DNA of 64,000 bases from Betaproteobacteria bacterium (GTDB taxonomy: Bacteria; Pseudomonadota; Gammaproteobacteria; Burkholderiales; Eutrophovitaceae), in the NCBI GenBank assembly GCA_020354125.1, contig CP070643.1, forward strand, positions 3,834,439 through 3,898,438, written 5' to 3'. The notes beneath the pieces were generated by a model. That model worked only from the letters and a program-made list of their open reading frames with translations. It ran no database searches and had not been told where the DNA came from. Both the position numbers and the translations under genes were made by a program. Of this stretch, positions 19,839 through 31,135 are shown piece after piece. Position 1 is the first letter of the stretch; each line of letters starts with the position of its first letter.

Positions 19839-20990
19839 TCAGTCGGCCTGCTTGCGCAGAAATGCTGGTATATCAAGCATATCTACGCCGGATTGTTTCA
19901 TTGCCTGCACAGCAGCGTCTCTGCCGCGCCTGCGGATCACGGCAGGTGCATCGAGTTCACCGTAATTCACATTAAGTGGCGCTTCATCGGTTCCGGTTCT
20001 AACAACCGCGAGCGGCTTGTTCTGCGGACGACCGCTCGGCCCGCCAAGGCCAGTCGCCACCATCGTCACCCGCAGTCGATCCTCGAGATTTTCATCAATC
20101 ACGGTACCGACGATGACAGTTGCATCTTCGGCAGTGAACTCCTTGATGGTGTGCATGACCTCGTGAACTTCACGCATCTTCAAGCTGGTGCTGGCAGTGA
20201 TGTTAACCAGCACGCCACGCGCTCCGCTTAAGTCGACATCGTCAAGCAAGGGGCTTGCCACCGCCTGTTCGGCTGCCGTTCGCGCCCGAGTGTCGCCACT
20301 TGACGACGAAGAACCCATCATCGCCATGCCCATCTCCGACATTACGGTGCGCACGTCAGCAAAGTCAACATTCACCAGCCCCGGGCATTTGATGACTTCA
20401 GCAATCCCCGCCACTGCTCCGTGCAGAACAGAGTTGGCCGCCTTGAACGCGTCGAGCATGGAAACGTCGTCACCGAGCACTTCCATCAGCTTGTCGTTGG
20501 GAATCACGATGAGCGAATCAACGTGTCCAGACAGTTCCTCGAGACCGGAAGTCGCAATCTTCTGCCGCTTGCCTTCAAACGCAAACGGCTTGGTAACGAC
20601 CGCCACTGTCAATATGCCAAGCTCGCGTGCCGCCTGCGCAACGATCGGAGCGGCGCCGGTGCCGGTACCCCCACCCATGCCGGCAGTCAGAAACAACATA
20701 TCGGCACCCTCAATCAGCTCGATGATCCGTTCACGATCCTCCACCGCAGATTCGCGGCCGATCTCTGGATTGGCTCCCGCGCCCAGACCCTTGGTGACGT
20801 TAGCGCCAAGTTGCAGAAGCGTTTTCGACCTGGTTCGCTTTAGCGCCTGAGCATCAGTATTGGCGCAAATGAACTCGACGCCTTCGACGCCCTCTCCAAT
20901 CATGTGGTCAACCGCGTTGCCGCCGCAACCACCAACACCGAACACCTTGATGACAGCTTCCTGTGCCTGTGTGTCGACAATTTCAAACAT
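19839..20990 (-). CDS. ftsZ: Cell division tubulin homologue FtsZ
   Basis: GTPase that forms the cytokinetic ring. 383 residues from the ATG at 20990, which is preceded by a strong GAGGAGGTTGG ribosome site. It contains the tubulin signature GMGGGTGTGAAP, GVGGCGGNAV near the start, the T7 synergy loop NVDFADVRTVM, and a conserved C-terminal peptide (VDMLDIPAFLRKQ) that binds FtsA and ZipA. Standard place after ftsA. Confidence 0.98.
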   Translation of the reverse strand: MFEIVDTQAQEAVIKVFGVGGCGGNAVDHMIGEGVEGVEFICANTDAQALKRTRSKTLLQLGANVTKGLGAGANPEIGRESAVEDRERIIELIEGADMLFLTAGMGGGTGTGAAPIVAQAARELGILTVAVVTKPFAFEGKRQKIATSGLEELSGHVDSLIVIPNDKLMEVLGDDVSMLDAFKAANSVLHGAVAGIAEVIKCPGLVNVDFADVRTVMSEMGMAMMGSSSSSGDTRARTAAEQAVASPLLDDVDLSGARGVLVNITASTSLKMREVHEVMHTIKEFTAEDATVIVGTVIDENLEDRLRVTMVATGLGGPSGRPQNKPLAVVRTGTDEAPLNVNYGELDAPAVIRRRGRDAAVQAMKQSGVDMLDIPAFLRKQAD

Positions 20991-21068
20991 CTCCAACCTC
21001 CTCTGCGTTAACACCGATAGTTTGCAAATACTTCAACCTCTAAGCCGGCTGCACCGCCCGCGCATTCA

Positions 21069-22340
21069 CTAAAAATTTGTCTCGAACCACTTTCGCATCC
21101 GTTCAAGCACATGCTTGAACGAACCGTTCTGCAACTTTTCTATCTGCTGCCGTTCGTGCTGCGTAACGCCTGCCATCAGTAGCCCCACACCGGTGGAGTA
21201 CCTCGGGTTGCGGATCACTTCGGACAGTCCTTCGGAATACGACGGCAAGCCGAGCCGCACCGGCATATGGAAGACCTCCTCTCCAAGCTCGACCATGCCT
21301 TGCATAGCGCCACTACCTCCGGTGATGACAACGCCAGAGGAAAGCAACTCCTCGAATCCGCTGCGACGCAACTCAGCCTGTACCAGCGAATACAACTCTT
21401 CGACACGCGGCTCGATTACTTCCGCCAGTGTCTGCCTGGAGAGTTTTCTCGAAGGCCGATCACCGACACCCGGCACTTCGATCATCTCCTGTGGGTCAGC
21501 CAGCTCCCGCAAAGCACATCCATGATGACGTTTGATCTCCTCGGCATCCTTGGTAGGTGTGCGCAATGCCATGGCGATATCGTTGGTGATTTGATCACCG
21601 GCAATCGGGATGACGGCGGTATGGCGAATCGCACCCTGGGTAAAAATGGCCAGATCGCTGGTGCCACCGCCAATGTCGAGAAGGCAAACACCCAGGTCCT
21701 TCTCGTCCTCTGAAAGGACAGCCGTAGAAGAGGCAAGTGGCTGCAAAATCAGATCGTTCACTTCCAGACCGCAACGACGAATACATTTCATGATGTTTTG
21801 TGCGGCCGATACTGCGCCAGTAACAATGTGCACTTTGACCTCGAGGCGCACACCAGACATTCCTACCGGTTCTCGTACATCTTCCTGTCCATCGATCACA
21901 AACTCCTGGTTGAGCACATGGAGAATTTGCTGATCGGTGGGTATCGGGATGGCGCGCGCAGTTTCCACTACACGATCGACATCGCTTTGACCCACTTCAA
22001 GGTCCTTGATGGCAACCATGCCGTGTGAGTTGAAACTGCGGATATGGCTTCCGGCAATCCCGGTCCACACTTCGCGAATCTTGCAATCGGCCATCAACTC
22101 GGCTTCTTCGAGCGCGCGCTGAATCGCGTTGACGGTGGATTCGATATTGATCACCACACCTTTCTTGAGCCCTCGCGACGGCGAACTGCCCATGCCGATC
22201 ACTTCGTAACCACCTTCGGAACGCAGTTCGGCGACGATCGCGGCGATCTTCGACGTGCCGATATCAAGCGCGACGATCAGATTCTTGTTTTCTCGACCTT
22301 TAGAGCGCGGTACTCCGCGATTCCATTCGACAGGTTTCAT
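21069..22340 (-). CDS. ftsA: Cell division actin homologue FtsA
   Basis: Membrane tether and regulator of the Z-ring, of the actin/Hsp70 fold. 423 residues with the phosphate loops VALDIGTSKIAAIV (about 24-37) and CLLDIGGGTSDLAIF, a second ATPase signature GVVITGGSGAMQG, and a C-terminal amphipathic helix (HVLERMRKWFETNF) that binds the membrane. Starts in a 4-base overlap with ftsQ. Confidence 0.97.
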   Translation of the reverse strand: MKPVEWNRGVPRSKGRENKNLIVALDIGTSKIAAIVAELRSEGGYEVIGMGSSPSRGLKKGVVINIESTVNAIQRALEEAELMADCKIREVWTGIAGSHIRSFNSHGMVAIKDLEVGQSDVDRVVETARAIPIPTDQQILHVLNQEFVIDGQEDVREPVGMSGVRLEVKVHIVTGAVSAAQNIMKCIRRCGLEVNDLILQPLASSTAVLSEDEKDLGVCLLDIGGGTSDLAIFTQGAIRHTAVIPIAGDQITNDIAMALRTPTKDAEEIKRHHGCALRELADPQEMIEVPGVGDRPSRKLSRQTLAEVIEPRVEELYSLVQAELRRSGFEELLSSGVVITGGSGAMQGMVELGEEVFHMPVRLGLPSYSEGLSEVIRNPRYSTGVGLLMAGVTQHERQQIEKLQNGSFKHVLERMRKWFETNF

Positions 22341-23062
22341 GCTCGTGCCTCACTCCACTTTTCTTCTCTCACACGCACTGCGAATCCGTTGCTGTAACGC
22401 AAGTCGACGTAGTCGGTCTTGCCGCCCAGTTCGCCGACGCTGCGCGCGTATGCCGTGACAAAACCCCTCAGACGCTCTACGACGCCATCGCGCCCAAGTT
22501 CGATCACAGTGCCGTCATCCAAACCCAGACGCCAGGCGCGCCGCTCGGAGACCTGCACGCGTTTGATGTGACGGCCGATAAGCGCCAACGACTGGTTGAA
22601 CCGCCGGTAGTTGCGCCTAATCTCAAACTGACTTCCATCCGGTCCCTCGAACACGGGCAAACGCTTGTTGCTCGCGCCTTCGAACAACTCGCCGTGATGA
22701 TTCACCATCGCGCTGTTGCCCCATCTCGCCAATTCCTGGTGCTCCTCGACGACGACCTCCAGCCGGTTAGGCCAACGGCGCCGCACATCGACGCGTCGCA
22801 CCCACGGCAGTTTTTCGAAAGCGGCCTGCGCACCGCGCAGATCGACGGTGAAAAAGGTTCCCTTCAACTCGTTAACGGCGATTGTTCTGACCTGCTCGCG
22901 GGTCACATGCGCTACGTTGCCGACAACGTCGATTCCCCTGACTGCAAATACTTCGATGTTGGCAATGCGCCAAACGAGTGCCGCCAGCAACACCGCGATC
23001 GCGAGCAACAACGCCGCGTTCGCAATTCGTGTCAACGCCAGCGCGTTATTCCACACGTGCAC
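22337..23062 (-). CDS. ftsQ: Cell division protein FtsQ
   Basis: Single-pass divisome protein linking early and late proteins with FtsB and FtsL. 241 residues: cytoplasmic N-terminus, membrane helix at about 16-34, POTRA domain at about 38-105 ([21 protein letters not shown], then [15 protein letters not shown]) and the FtsQ beta domain to the end. Its start lies within the ddl 3' end (17-base overlap). Confidence 0.95.
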   Translation of the reverse strand: MHVWNNALALTRIANAALLLAIAVLLAALVWRIANIEVFAVRGIDVVGNVAHVTREQVRTIAVNELKGTFFTVDLRGAQAAFEKLPWVRRVDVRRRWPNRLEVVVEEHQELARWGNSAMVNHHGELFEGASNKRLPVFEGPDGSQFEIRRNYRRFNQSLALIGRHIKRVQVSERRAWRLGLDDGTVIELGRDGVVERLRGFVTAYARSVGELGGKTDYVDLRYSNGFAVRVREEKWSEARA

Positions 23063-23963
23063 CCTCCAGAATTCGCATCACCAGTTGATCGAACGAAAGA
23101 CCGGTCGCCTTGGCCGCCATCGGCACCAGGCTGTGACCCGTCATGCCGGGAACAGTGTTGACCTCGAGAATCCATGGCTGGTCGTCGCCATCAAGCATCA
23201 CGTCGACCCGACCCCAGCCGCTGCACCCAATAATCCGATAGGCGTCGGCGCACAAGCGCTTGATTCTGTCCTCCAGATCAGGCGCAATCCCCGATGGACA
23301 GAAGTATTTCGTTTCGTCGGAGAAATACTTGGCGTTGTAGTCGTAGTTATGTCCCGGCGCCTCGATACGGACCAACGGTAACGACTCGTCTTCCAAAATC
23401 GCGGCAGTCAACTCCGGCCCATCGATGTACTGTTCGGCCATCACGAGCGGGTCGTATTTGGCAGCCTCGCGGTACGCCGCCTCGAATTCGTTTGCATCGT
23501 TTACTTTACTCAGGCCAATGGTCGAGCCTTCACGTGCGGGCTTTATGATCATGGGCACACCGAGTTCGCGGGCAGTCGATATAAAGTTGGAACTTGCGTG
23601 CAACATCTCGAAGCGCGGAGTGGGAATATCGCATGCCTGCCAGACGAGCTTGGTACGCCACTTGTCCAGTGCCAACGCGCAGGCCATGACACCACTGCCG
23701 GTATAGGGCACGCCCATCAAATCAAGCGCACCCTGGATCGTTCCGTCTTCGCCATAGCGTCCGTGCAGGATCACAAATGCACGATCAAACTTTTCAGCAG
23801 CGAAGTCAGATAGATCACGCTGTCCAGTATCAAAAGCGTGCGCATCGACACCTTGGCGTTGCAGCGCTTCGAGAACGGCAGTGCCCGACATCAGCGAAAT
23901 TTCCCGTTCGGAAGATTTTCCGCCGAGCAACACGGCCACCTTGCCAAAATCCCGCGCCTTCAT
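23046..23963 (-). CDS. ddl: D-alanine-D-alanine ligase
   Basis: ATP-grasp enzyme that joins two D-Ala for the peptidoglycan stem. 305 residues, DdlB size: [17 protein letters not shown] at the start, [23 protein letters not shown], the ATP-binding [10 protein letters not shown], and the metal/substrate region [15 protein letters not shown] near the end. Between murB and ftsQ, as in enteric dcw clusters. Confidence 0.97.
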   Translation of the reverse strand: MKARDFGKVAVLLGGKSSEREISLMSGTAVLEALQRQGVDAHAFDTGQRDLSDFAAEKFDRAFVILHGRYGEDGTIQGALDLMGVPYTGSGVMACALALDKWRTKLVWQACDIPTPRFEMLHASSNFISTARELGVPMIIKPAREGSTIGLSKVNDANEFEAAYREAAKYDPLVMAEQYIDGPELTAAILEDESLPLVRIEAPGHNYDYNAKYFSDETKYFCPSGIAPDLEDRIKRLCADAYRIIGCSGWGRVDVMLDGDDQPWILEVNTVPGMTGHSLVPMAAKATGLSFDQLVMRILEGARVE

Positions 23964-24889
23964 TGCAGTGCCTCGCCAATGATGCGCACTTCACGCTGCA
24001 AATCGACACCGTATTCTTGCTTCACGGTTGCATGAACGTGCTCAATCAGCCATTCAATGTCTGCCGCGCTCGCGCTTCCCGGATTGACGATGAAGTTGGC
24101 ATGCTTCGGGGAAACCATCGCACCGCCGCGGCGCAGGCCCTTCAAGCCGCACGATTCAATGAGCCGCGCAGCATGATCGTCTGCAGGATTACGGAAAACC
24201 GATCCTGCATTCGGGACTTGTAGCGGTTGTGAGTCAATACGCCTCTGCAGCAACGTCTTTATTTTCTCCCGCGAGCGATTTCCATCGCCGGGCCGAAGCC
24301 GAAACCATCCGCCGATGAAGAACTCCTCTGCCTCGAACCGGGGTATGACAACGCGATAACCAATATCGAAGTCAGCAGGATCGCGTTCGCGTGTGTGCCC
24401 CTGCCGGTCAATAGTGCGTACCCGTGTTACGACGTCCCAGGTCTCGCTTCCATAGCAACCGGCATTCATTGCCAGCGCGCCACCGATAGTGCCCGGAATT
24501 CCGGCCAGAAACTCACCACCTTCGAATCCGTGCATCGCAGCAAAGCGCGCCACTTTGGGTCCTGCCACGCCCGCTTCGGCATAGATGTGGTCGGAGCCAC
24601 CGCTCTCGATAAGCTCGAGGTGACTGAGTGCAGAGTGAGTGAATACAACCGTGCCGTGCCAGCCGCCGTCGCGCACCAACAAGTTACTGCCCAGGCCAAC
24701 AAAGATGACTGGCTGTGCGCTTGCTAGCTGTCGCAGGAACACCGCCAGATCTTCAACGTCTGCTGGCTTGTAGCACTGGTCGACTGCTCCGCCGACACGC
24801 CAGCTCGTGTGGCGGTGCATCGGCTCGTCAATGCGCAACTCTCCACGCAGGCTGGCTGGATCAATTTGTCTGATTTCGGCCATGTACAT
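23960..24889 (-). CDS. murB: UDP-N-acetylenolpyruvoylglucosamine reductase MurB
   Basis: FAD enzyme that reduces enolpyruvyl-UDP-GlcNAc to UDP-MurNAc. 309 residues, short type II form like that of Caulobacter or Bacillus rather than the 340-residue E. coli type. [14 protein letters not shown] and [14 protein letters not shown] make the FAD-binding half; [19 protein letters not shown] and the proton donor Ser region [10 protein letters not shown] follow. Overlaps ddl by 4 bases. Confidence 0.96.
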   Translation of the reverse strand: MYMAEIRQIDPASLRGELRIDEPMHRHTSWRVGGAVDQCYKPADVEDLAVFLRQLASAQPVIFVGLGSNLLVRDGGWHGTVVFTHSALSHLELIESGGSDHIYAEAGVAGPKVARFAAMHGFEGGEFLAGIPGTIGGALAMNAGCYGSETWDVVTRVRTIDRQGHTRERDPADFDIGYRVVIPRFEAEEFFIGGWFRLRPGDGNRSREKIKTLLQRRIDSQPLQVPNAGSVFRNPADDHAARLIESCGLKGLRRGGAMVSPKHANFIVNPGSASAADIEWLIEHVHATVKQEYGVDLQREVRIIGEALQ

Positions 24890-24890
24890 A

Positions 24891-26306
24891 TCAGTGCGTT
24901 ACCCGCTCAGCTCCGGCCAAAGCAGCCGGAACGGATCCGATCGAGCCCGCTCCCATCGTCACCACCACATCCCCTGCGCGCACAATCTCCCGTATCGCAG
25001 CGGGCAGTTCGGCAACCTCCTCGACGAAAATTGGTTCGACTTTGCCGGCAACACGGATCGCGCGTACCAGGGCACGACCATCGGCAGCGACAATCGGGCT
25101 TTCTCCCGCGGCGTAGACTTCGGTCAGCAACAACACGTCAACCGATGAGAGCACGCGAACGAAGTCTTCAAAACAATCACGCGTGCGCGTATAGCGATGT
25201 GGCTGAAAAGCCAGTACCAGCCGCCGTTTCGGGAAGGCACCGCGCGCCGCCTCAATGGTCGGCGCGATCTCCGCCGGGTGATGACCGTAGTCGTCGATCA
25301 AAGTGAACGACTTGCCTTTACCCAAAGCAATCTCACCGTAACTCTGGAAGCGCCTTCCGACACCGCGAAAACCGGCCAGAGCGCGAACGATTGCCTCGTC
25401 CGGAACGCCAACTTCCATGGCAACAGCGATCGTTGCCAGAGCATTGCGCACGTTGTGTTCACCCGGAATGTTGAGTGTGATCGCAAGATCCGGAAGTGCC
25501 GCTTCGTCGGCTTGCACCCTGCGCGTGACCCGGAACTGCATCTTTCCGCCGGAGTGAACAATATCGATCCCGCGGATATGCGCCGCTTCTCTCAGGCCAT
25601 AGGTGCTTACTGTTTTGGTGATAATCGGCAGCAGACTTCGAACATTTTCGTCGTCTACACACAGCACCGCTGTGCCATAGAAAGGCAAGTGTTCGACGAA
25701 TTCAAGGAAGGCCTGACGCAAACGCCCGAAGTCATGACCATACGTGTCCATGTGATCTGCATCGATGTTGGTCACGACGGCAACGACCGGTTGCAGATAA
25801 AGAAATGACGCATCCGATTCATCCGCCTCGGCGACGATGAACTCCCCGCTACCCAACTTTGCATGCGATCCTGCGGCCTCGAGACGCCCACCAATTACAA
25901 AGGTCGGATCCATCCCCGCCTCGGCCAGCACGCTTGCGATCAGGCTGGTGGTTGTTGTCTTGCCGTGCGTCCCCGCAACAGCGATGCCCTGCTTGAGCCG
26001 CATCAACTCGGCGAGCATCATCGCGCGAGGTACCACCGGGATTCGCCTGGATCGCGCTGCAGCCACTTCCGGGTTGTCGGCCTTGACCGCGGTGGATGTC
26101 ACGACGACGTCAGCGCCGGAAATGTTTTGACGGTCATGGCCGATGTTCACCTGTGCGCCCAATGAGCGCAGGCGCTCAATAACCGCGTTGTCACTCAAGT
26201 CCGAGCCGGTGACCTCGAAGTCAAGGTTGAGCATCACTTCGGCGATTCCGCTCATTCCAGAGCCACCGATTCCGACAAAATGCACATGTTTTACTTTGTG
26301 CCTCAT
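24891..26306 (-). CDS. murC: UDP-N-acetylmuramate-L-alanine ligase MurC
   Basis: Adds L-Ala to UDP-MurNAc with ATP. 471 residues in three domains: Rossmann-like [20 protein letters not shown]-binding [16 protein letters not shown] near 110, and a C-terminal domain with [10 protein letters not shown] and [11 protein letters not shown]. Overlaps murG by 4 bases and is followed by murB after one base, so the three are translationally coupled. Confidence 0.97.
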   Translation of the reverse strand: MRHKVKHVHFVGIGGSGMSGIAEVMLNLDFEVTGSDLSDNAVIERLRSLGAQVNIGHDRQNISGADVVVTSTAVKADNPEVAAARSRRIPVVPRAMMLAELMRLKQGIAVAGTHGKTTTTSLIASVLAEAGMDPTFVIGGRLEAAGSHAKLGSGEFIVAEADESDASFLYLQPVVAVVTNIDADHMDTYGHDFGRLRQAFLEFVEHLPFYGTAVLCVDDENVRSLLPIITKTVSTYGLREAAHIRGIDIVHSGGKMQFRVTRRVQADEAALPDLAITLNIPGEHNVRNALATIAVAMEVGVPDEAIVRALAGFRGVGRRFQSYGEIALGKGKSFTLIDDYGHHPAEIAPTIEAARGAFPKRRLVLAFQPHRYTRTRDCFEDFVRVLSSVDVLLLTEVYAAGESPIVAADGRALVRAIRVAGKVEPIFVEEVAELPAAIREIVRAGDVVVTMGAGSIGSVPAALAGAERVTH

Positions 26307-27364
26307 CCCGCCATCGCCACGCAGTGATCTGCCACTTCTTCGGTGGCTCGTGCCTTTCCAAGCGCTCTCGCCTTGCTTGCCATGCGAGACAAGCCTTCAC
26401 GCGTAAACCCGGCGATCACGTCGGCCAGACGGCGCGGCGTGAGTTCGCGCTGCGGTATCAATACGGCGGCTTCACCATCGGCGAGAAAACGCGCGTTCGC
26501 CGTTTGGTGATCGTCTACCGCATGGGGCAGTGGCACGAGAACGCTAGCGACCCCAGCTGCGGCAAGCTCAGAGACAGTAATCGCCCCGGCACGACACAGC
26601 ACCAAATCCGCCTCCCGGTAGGCATCTGCCATGTCGTCGATAAAGGCGACCACATTGGCTTCGACGTCCTTTTCCCGGTAAAGACTTGTCAACGTCTCAA
26701 TATGCTGTCGTCCCGACTGGTGCGTGACCTCCGGACGCGAGCCTTCGGGCATGATGGCAAGAGCTGCAGGCACCGTTTCGTTAAGCGGCCTTGCGCCGAG
26801 ACTGCCGCCAACGACAAGCAGGCGCAGTGCGCCAGAGCGACCGGCAAGGCGTTTATCAGGTGCCTCGATGGCGCAGATTTCCCTGCGCACAGGATTGCCC
26901 GTGCAAACAGCGCGCGCAAGCACATCGGGAAATCCGGTCAGGATACGATCGGCAACCATTGCCAAGACTTTGTTGGCGAGCCCCGCAACCGCATTCTGTT
27001 CATGAACGACCAGCGGGCGAAGGAACAGGGCTGCCATCATGCCGCCGGGAAAACTGACGTAGCCGCCCATGCCGAGCACGACGTCAGGTCGAATGCGGAA
27101 AATCACCGCAGCACTCTGCCAGAATGCAATCAGCAAGTTCAGCGGCAGCAGTGCCATGCGCACCGGGCCTTTGCCACGCAAGCCGCCGAATCGTAGCCAC
27201 TGCATTTCGTATCCGTGTTCCGGGACGATCTGTGCCTCCATGCGCGAACGCGAACCGAGCCAGACGACCCGCCAGCCGCGTGACTTGAGTTCATCCGCAA
27301 CCGCCAGAGCGGGAAAAATGTGCCCGCCCGTGCCACCGGCCATGATGAGTATGGTTCTGCTCAC
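26303..27364 (-). CDS. murG: UDP-GlcNAc:lipid I N-acetylglucosaminyltransferase MurG
   Basis: Makes lipid II from lipid I on the cytoplasmic face. 353 residues of the GT-B fold: [19 protein letters not shown] near the start, [41 protein letters not shown] and [22 protein letters not shown]. It starts with GTG and overlaps by 4 bases a short open frame (27361-27492) that itself carries a second copy of the first 17 murG codons. The gap to ftsW (124 bases) is abnormal for this otherwise overlapping operon. Confidence 0.97.
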   Translation of the reverse strand: MSRTILIMAGGTGGHIFPALAVADELKSRGWRVVWLGSRSRMEAQIVPEHGYEMQWLRFGGLRGKGPVRMALLPLNLLIAFWQSAAVIFRIRPDVVLGMGGYVSFPGGMMAALFLRPLVVHEQNAVAGLANKVLAMVADRILTGFPDVLARAVCTGNPVRREICAIEAPDKRLAGRSGALRLLVVGGSLGARPLNETVPAALAIMPEGSRPEVTHQSGRQHIETLTSLYREKDVEANVVAFIDDMADAYREADLVLCRAGAITVSELAAAGVASVLVPLPHAVDDHQTANARFLADGEAAVLIPQRELTPRRLADVIAGFTREGLSRMASKARALGKARATEEVADHCVAMAG

Positions 27365-27492
27365 GGCCGCGCACCCCGATCGCTACCCGACAAATTTTCA
27401 GTGCAGACTAATGCGTGCGCAGCACGCGTTACGTCGGAACTAAAGATATGCCCACCGGTTCCTCCCGCCATGATCAGGATGGTTCTGCTCAC
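27361..27492 (-). pseudogene. Remnant of a second murG start, fused to 26 unrelated codons
   Basis: A 43-codon frame starts with GTG in a 4-base overlap with the ftsW stop, the classical murG position. Its first 17 residues, [17 protein letters not shown] (bases 27442-27492), equal those of the real murG. Codon by codon, nine of 17 differ and every difference is a silent third-position change. The next 26 codons (from SSDVTRAAHALV) are unrelated to MurG and end in TGA overlapping the GTG of the full gene. It is best read as the truncated 5' end of a separately evolved murG allele; a small coupling peptide is also possible. Confidence 0.75.
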
Positions 27493-28661
27493 AACGTGTA
27501 ACCCTTCATCAGCTGGCGGTTTTCGTAGTCGACGCGCATCAACAGGCCGAGCGCCATGCAACTGGCGACGAGACTGCTTCCGCCATAGGACAGCAACGGC
27601 AACGTCAAACCTTTGGTTGGCAGCAGTCCCATGTTCACCCCCATGTTGATCATGGTCTGCACTGCAATCCACAAACCGACACCCTGCGCAACGAGCGCGG
27701 AAAAGTGACGTTCCAGCCGCGCCGCCTGATTGCCGATTGAAATGGCTCGCAGCGACAACCAGGCAAAAGCACCGATCGTTGCAACGACGCCGGCAAAACC
27801 AAGCTCTTCAGCAATAACTGCGAGCAGAAAATCGGTGTGTGCCTCCGGCAAATAAAAAAGCTTTTCAACGCTGGCACCGAGGCCAACGCCAAACCACTCG
27901 CCACGACCAAACGCAATCAAGGCGTGCGACAGTTGATAACCTCTGCCGAACGGGTCGGCCCACGGGTCCATGAATCCAAGCACGCGTTCCATGCGATACG
28001 GCGAGGACCAGATCAGGATCACGAAACCGGACACCAGAAGCACTGCCAGAATGGCGAACAGCTTCCAGTTCATACCGCCGAGAAATAGCACGCCCATCGC
28101 AACGGCCGTGATCACGGCAAATGCGCCAAAGTCCGGTTCCTGCAGTAACAGAGCACCGGTGAGCAGCATCACCGAAAACATCGGAAGGAAGCCCCGGCGT
28201 AAGCTCGCCATGTGCGAAGCTTTGCGAACGGTGTAGTCGGCGGCGTACAACACAACGAACAATTTGGCCAACTCAGATGGTTGCAAACTCATGGCGCCAT
28301 AGCCGAGCCATCGCTGGCTGCCGTTGACTTCCCGCCCGACTCCGGGAATGAGCACAACAACGAGCAACACAACGCAGGCCATGAACAGGAAAGGTGCGGC
28401 GATCTGCCAGCAGCGCATCGGCACCAGTAGCACCGCAATCGCCGCCGCCAAGCCAACGCCCAACGAAATCAGATGGCGCACCAGGTAGTAGTGCGGTTGT
28501 CCGTCTGAAAAACTCGCCGCTTCGGCTATGGCAATCGATGCCGAGTAAACCATGACCGCGCCGAGTCCCAACAAGGCCGCGGCAAGCCATATCACGGTCG
28601 GGTCGAAATCCGGCTCGATTTCGGGCCGCCCTACATGCCGGCTTCCGGCCACGGCGTTCAT
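27489..28661 (-). CDS. ftsW: Lipid II polymerase / division protein FtsW
   Basis: SEDS-family glycosyltransferase that polymerises septal peptidoglycan with FtsI. 390 residues, about ten membrane segments. Conserved stretches include [58 protein letters not shown] and the C-terminal [15 protein letters not shown]. Overlaps murD by 4 bases. Its stop codon overlaps the GTG of the murG remnant. Confidence 0.97.
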   Translation of the reverse strand: MNAVAGSRHVGRPEIEPDFDPTVIWLAAALLGLGAVMVYSASIAIAEAASFSDGQPHYYLVRHLISLGVGLAAAIAVLLVPMRCWQIAAPFLFMACVVLLVVVLIPGVGREVNGSQRWLGYGAMSLQPSELAKLFVVLYAADYTVRKASHMASLRRGFLPMFSVMLLTGALLLQEPDFGAFAVITAVAMGVLFLGGMNWKLFAILAVLLVSGFVILIWSSPYRMERVLGFMDPWADPFGRGYQLSHALIAFGRGEWFGVGLGASVEKLFYLPEAHTDFLLAVIAEELGFAGVVATIGAFAWLSLRAISIGNQAARLERHFSALVAQGVGLWIAVQTMINMGVNMGLLPTKGLTLPLLSYGGSSLVASCMALGLLMRVDYENRQLMKGYTL

Positions 28662-30034
28662 TGCAAACTCTCCAGTTGTGCTACGGATCCTGCGAAAACT
28701 TCAGCGCGATGCTGATAATCGCGAAACATGTCAAAGCTTGCGCACGCCGGCGAAAGCAATACCGCGTCACCTGAGTGCGCCAACGCATGAGCACGAAATA
28801 CCGCGTCCTGCATACTGTCGGCGTGCTCGATCCTGACGCCGGCATCTGCAATAGCGCGCTCGATTTCATCGCTGTCTTTTCCAATCAGTATCACCGCGCG
28901 CGCCTTGCCCGCAATCGCAGGCATCAGCGGTCTAAAATCCTGCCCCTTGCCTTCACCGCCGAGAATGACGACGCATGATTCACCAATGCCGTCTAGTGCT
29001 GCGATGGTTGCACCGACGTTGGTCGCCTTGGAATCATCGTAGAACCGTATGCCGTCGATCTCCGCTATTTTCTGCGCGCGATGCGGCAGACCGGGAAACT
29101 TCCTGAGCCCGTTCAGTAGGCGTTCATAAGGCAGGCGTATGCCACGGCACAGTGCCAGCGCAGCCAAGGCGTTCGTCAGGTTATGCATACCGGTGACCTG
29201 CAGCTCAGATGCCTTGATCAAATTCTCTGAACCTTGGGCAAGCCAAAGTTCTTTATCAACCATTCTTAGGCCCCACTCACGGCTGTTCTGCGGGAGATCC
29301 GAGCCAAAGGTGAACGCACAGCGCCCGGCAATGGCCATTTCACGCGACAACTTGTCTTGCCTGTTGAGTACCTGCACCCCGTCACCGCGAAAAATGCGTG
29401 ATTTCGCCTCAGCGTAATTCTCCACATCCGCGTAACGATCAAGGTGGTCTTCGCTGAGATTGAGAACGACAGCGGCCTCTGCATTCAACGATGCCGTCGT
29501 TTCCAACTGGAAACTTGACAATTCGAGTACAAAAATATCGGGAGCGCGACGCTTTCCGGCATCGATGTCGCTCAACACATCGAGAATAGGCAGTCCGATA
29601 TTGCCTGCGACCTGGGTGCGAACGCCGGCAGCCTTGCACATTGCACCGACCATCTCGGTGACTGTGCTCTTGCCGTTGGAACCCGTGATGGCGATGACTT
29701 TACTATGAAGATATTCCTTGCGCACTTGGGCAAACAACTCGATGTCACCGAGGATGGGTACGCCCTGATCGCGGGCGCGTCTGACCAACGGTTCGGCGAG
29801 CGGCACGCCCGGACTGATCGCCACAACGTCGGCACTGACCAGCGCTTTGTCGTCAAAACCGCCGAGATTCACTTCCACATCCGGGAATTGCACGCGCAAT
29901 TGCCCGGCAAATGGCGGTTGCGTGCGTGTGTCGGCAGCACGCACCGTGGCACCCCGGTTAGTTAACCACCGGACCATTGACCTGCCGCTTATACCCAGCC
30001 CAAGCACGAGAACTGTCTTACCTTTCAGATCCAA
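28658..30034 (-). CDS. murD: UDP-N-acetylmuramoyl-L-alanine-D-glutamate ligase MurD
   Basis: Adds D-Glu to the nucleotide precursor. 458 residues: [15 protein letters not shown] in the N-terminal domain, ATP loop [14 protein letters not shown] near 115, [21 protein letters not shown] and [17 protein letters not shown]. Full length. Follows mraY after 12 bases and overlaps ftsW. Confidence 0.97.
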   Translation of the reverse strand: MDLKGKTVLVLGLGISGRSMVRWLTNRGATVRAADTRTQPPFAGQLRVQFPDVEVNLGGFDDKALVSADVVAISPGVPLAEPLVRRARDQGVPILGDIELFAQVRKEYLHSKVIAITGSNGKSTVTEMVGAMCKAAGVRTQVAGNIGLPILDVLSDIDAGKRRAPDIFVLELSSFQLETTASLNAEAAVVLNLSEDHLDRYADVENYAEAKSRIFRGDGVQVLNRQDKLSREMAIAGRCAFTFGSDLPQNSREWGLRMVDKELWLAQGSENLIKASELQVTGMHNLTNALAALALCRGIRLPYERLLNGLRKFPGLPHRAQKIAEIDGIRFYDDSKATNVGATIAALDGIGESCVVILGGEGKGQDFRPLMPAIAGKARAVILIGKDSDEIERAIADAGVRIEHADSMQDAVFRAHALAHSGDAVLLSPACASFDMFRDYQHRAEVFAGSVAQLESLQ

Positions 30035-30046
30035 GTATGTGTTTCT

Positions 30047-31135
30047 CTATCGCAGTTTCAGTGTCGATAGTCCGACCAGCACCAACATCATGGTGATAAT
30101 CCAGAAGCGAACCACGACCTGATTCTCTTTCCATCCCTTCAACTCATAGTGGTGGTGCAATGGCGCCATGCGGAATACGCGCTTTCCAGTCAGCTTGAAA
30201 GACGCAACCTGAAGAATCACTGACAGCGTCTCCACCACAAACACACCACCCATCACCAGCAATACGATTTCCTGTCGCACGATGACAGCAATGGTTCCCA
30301 GCGCCGCGCCGAGCGCGAGAGCACCGACGTCACCCATGAAGACTTCCGCCGGATAGGCGTTGAACCATAGGAACGCCAGTCCGGCGCCGGCCAACGCCGC
30401 GCACAGAATGGTCAGCTCACCGGCCCCCGGAATGTGCGGGAAACCGAGGTAGCGTGAGAACACCGCGTGTCCGGCGACGTATGCAAACACGGCCAACGCA
30501 CTTCCAATCATGACCGTCGGCATGATGGCTAGCCCGTCGAGGCCATCAGTCAGGTTCACCGCGTTGCTGGTTCCGACAATGACGAAATAGGTCAGCACCA
30601 CAAAGCCGAACAGGCCGAGCGGATAGGCGACTTGCTTGAAAAAGGGAACAATCAGTTCGGTTTGAGCGGGGAGATCGGCACTCCAAGCAAGGTAAATTGC
30701 CGCCGCCACACCGATCATTGACTGCCAGAAGAATTTTGCGCGCGCCGATAAGCCCTTGGGATTGCGGTGCACGACTTTGCGATAGTCATCTATCCAGCCG
30801 ATCGCGCCGAATCCAATCGTCACCGCGAGTACAACCCACACGAAGCGGTTGGTCAGGTCCGCCCACAAGAGCGTCGTGACTGCCACGGAAACCAGCACCA
30901 GTGCGCCGCCCATCGTCGGCGTGCCGGCTTTTGAAAGATGCGTTTCTGGCCCGTCGTCTCGCACCGACTGACCGATCTTGTAAGCGGTCAGTTTGCGAAT
31001 CATTGTCGGTCCGACAATGAAAGAAATCACCAACGCCGTCAGGGTTGCCAGCACGGCACGCAGCGTAATGTAGTTGAACACGTTGAACGCGCGTACTTCC
31101 TCGGCGAGCCATTGCGTCAGAAACAGAAGCATCAT
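30047..31135 (-). CDS. mraY: Phospho-MurNAc-pentapeptide transferase MraY
   Basis: Membrane enzyme that makes lipid I from undecaprenyl phosphate. 362 residues with about ten membrane helices. Visible signatures: [65 protein letters not shown] and the histidine motif [13 protein letters not shown]. Overlaps murF by 4 bases. Confidence 0.98.
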   Translation of the reverse strand: MMLLFLTQWLAEEVRAFNVFNYITLRAVLATLTALVISFIVGPTMIRKLTAYKIGQSVRDDGPETHLSKAGTPTMGGALVLVSVAVTTLLWADLTNRFVWVVLAVTIGFGAIGWIDDYRKVVHRNPKGLSARAKFFWQSMIGVAAAIYLAWSADLPAQTELIVPFFKQVAYPLGLFGFVVLTYFVIVGTSNAVNLTDGLDGLAIMPTVMIGSALAVFAYVAGHAVFSRYLGFPHIPGAGELTILCAALAGAGLAFLWFNAYPAEVFMGDVGALALGAALGTIAVIVRQEIVLLVMGGVFVVETLSVILQVASFKLTGKRVFRMAPLHHHYELKGWKENQVVVRFWIITMMLVLVGLSTLKLR

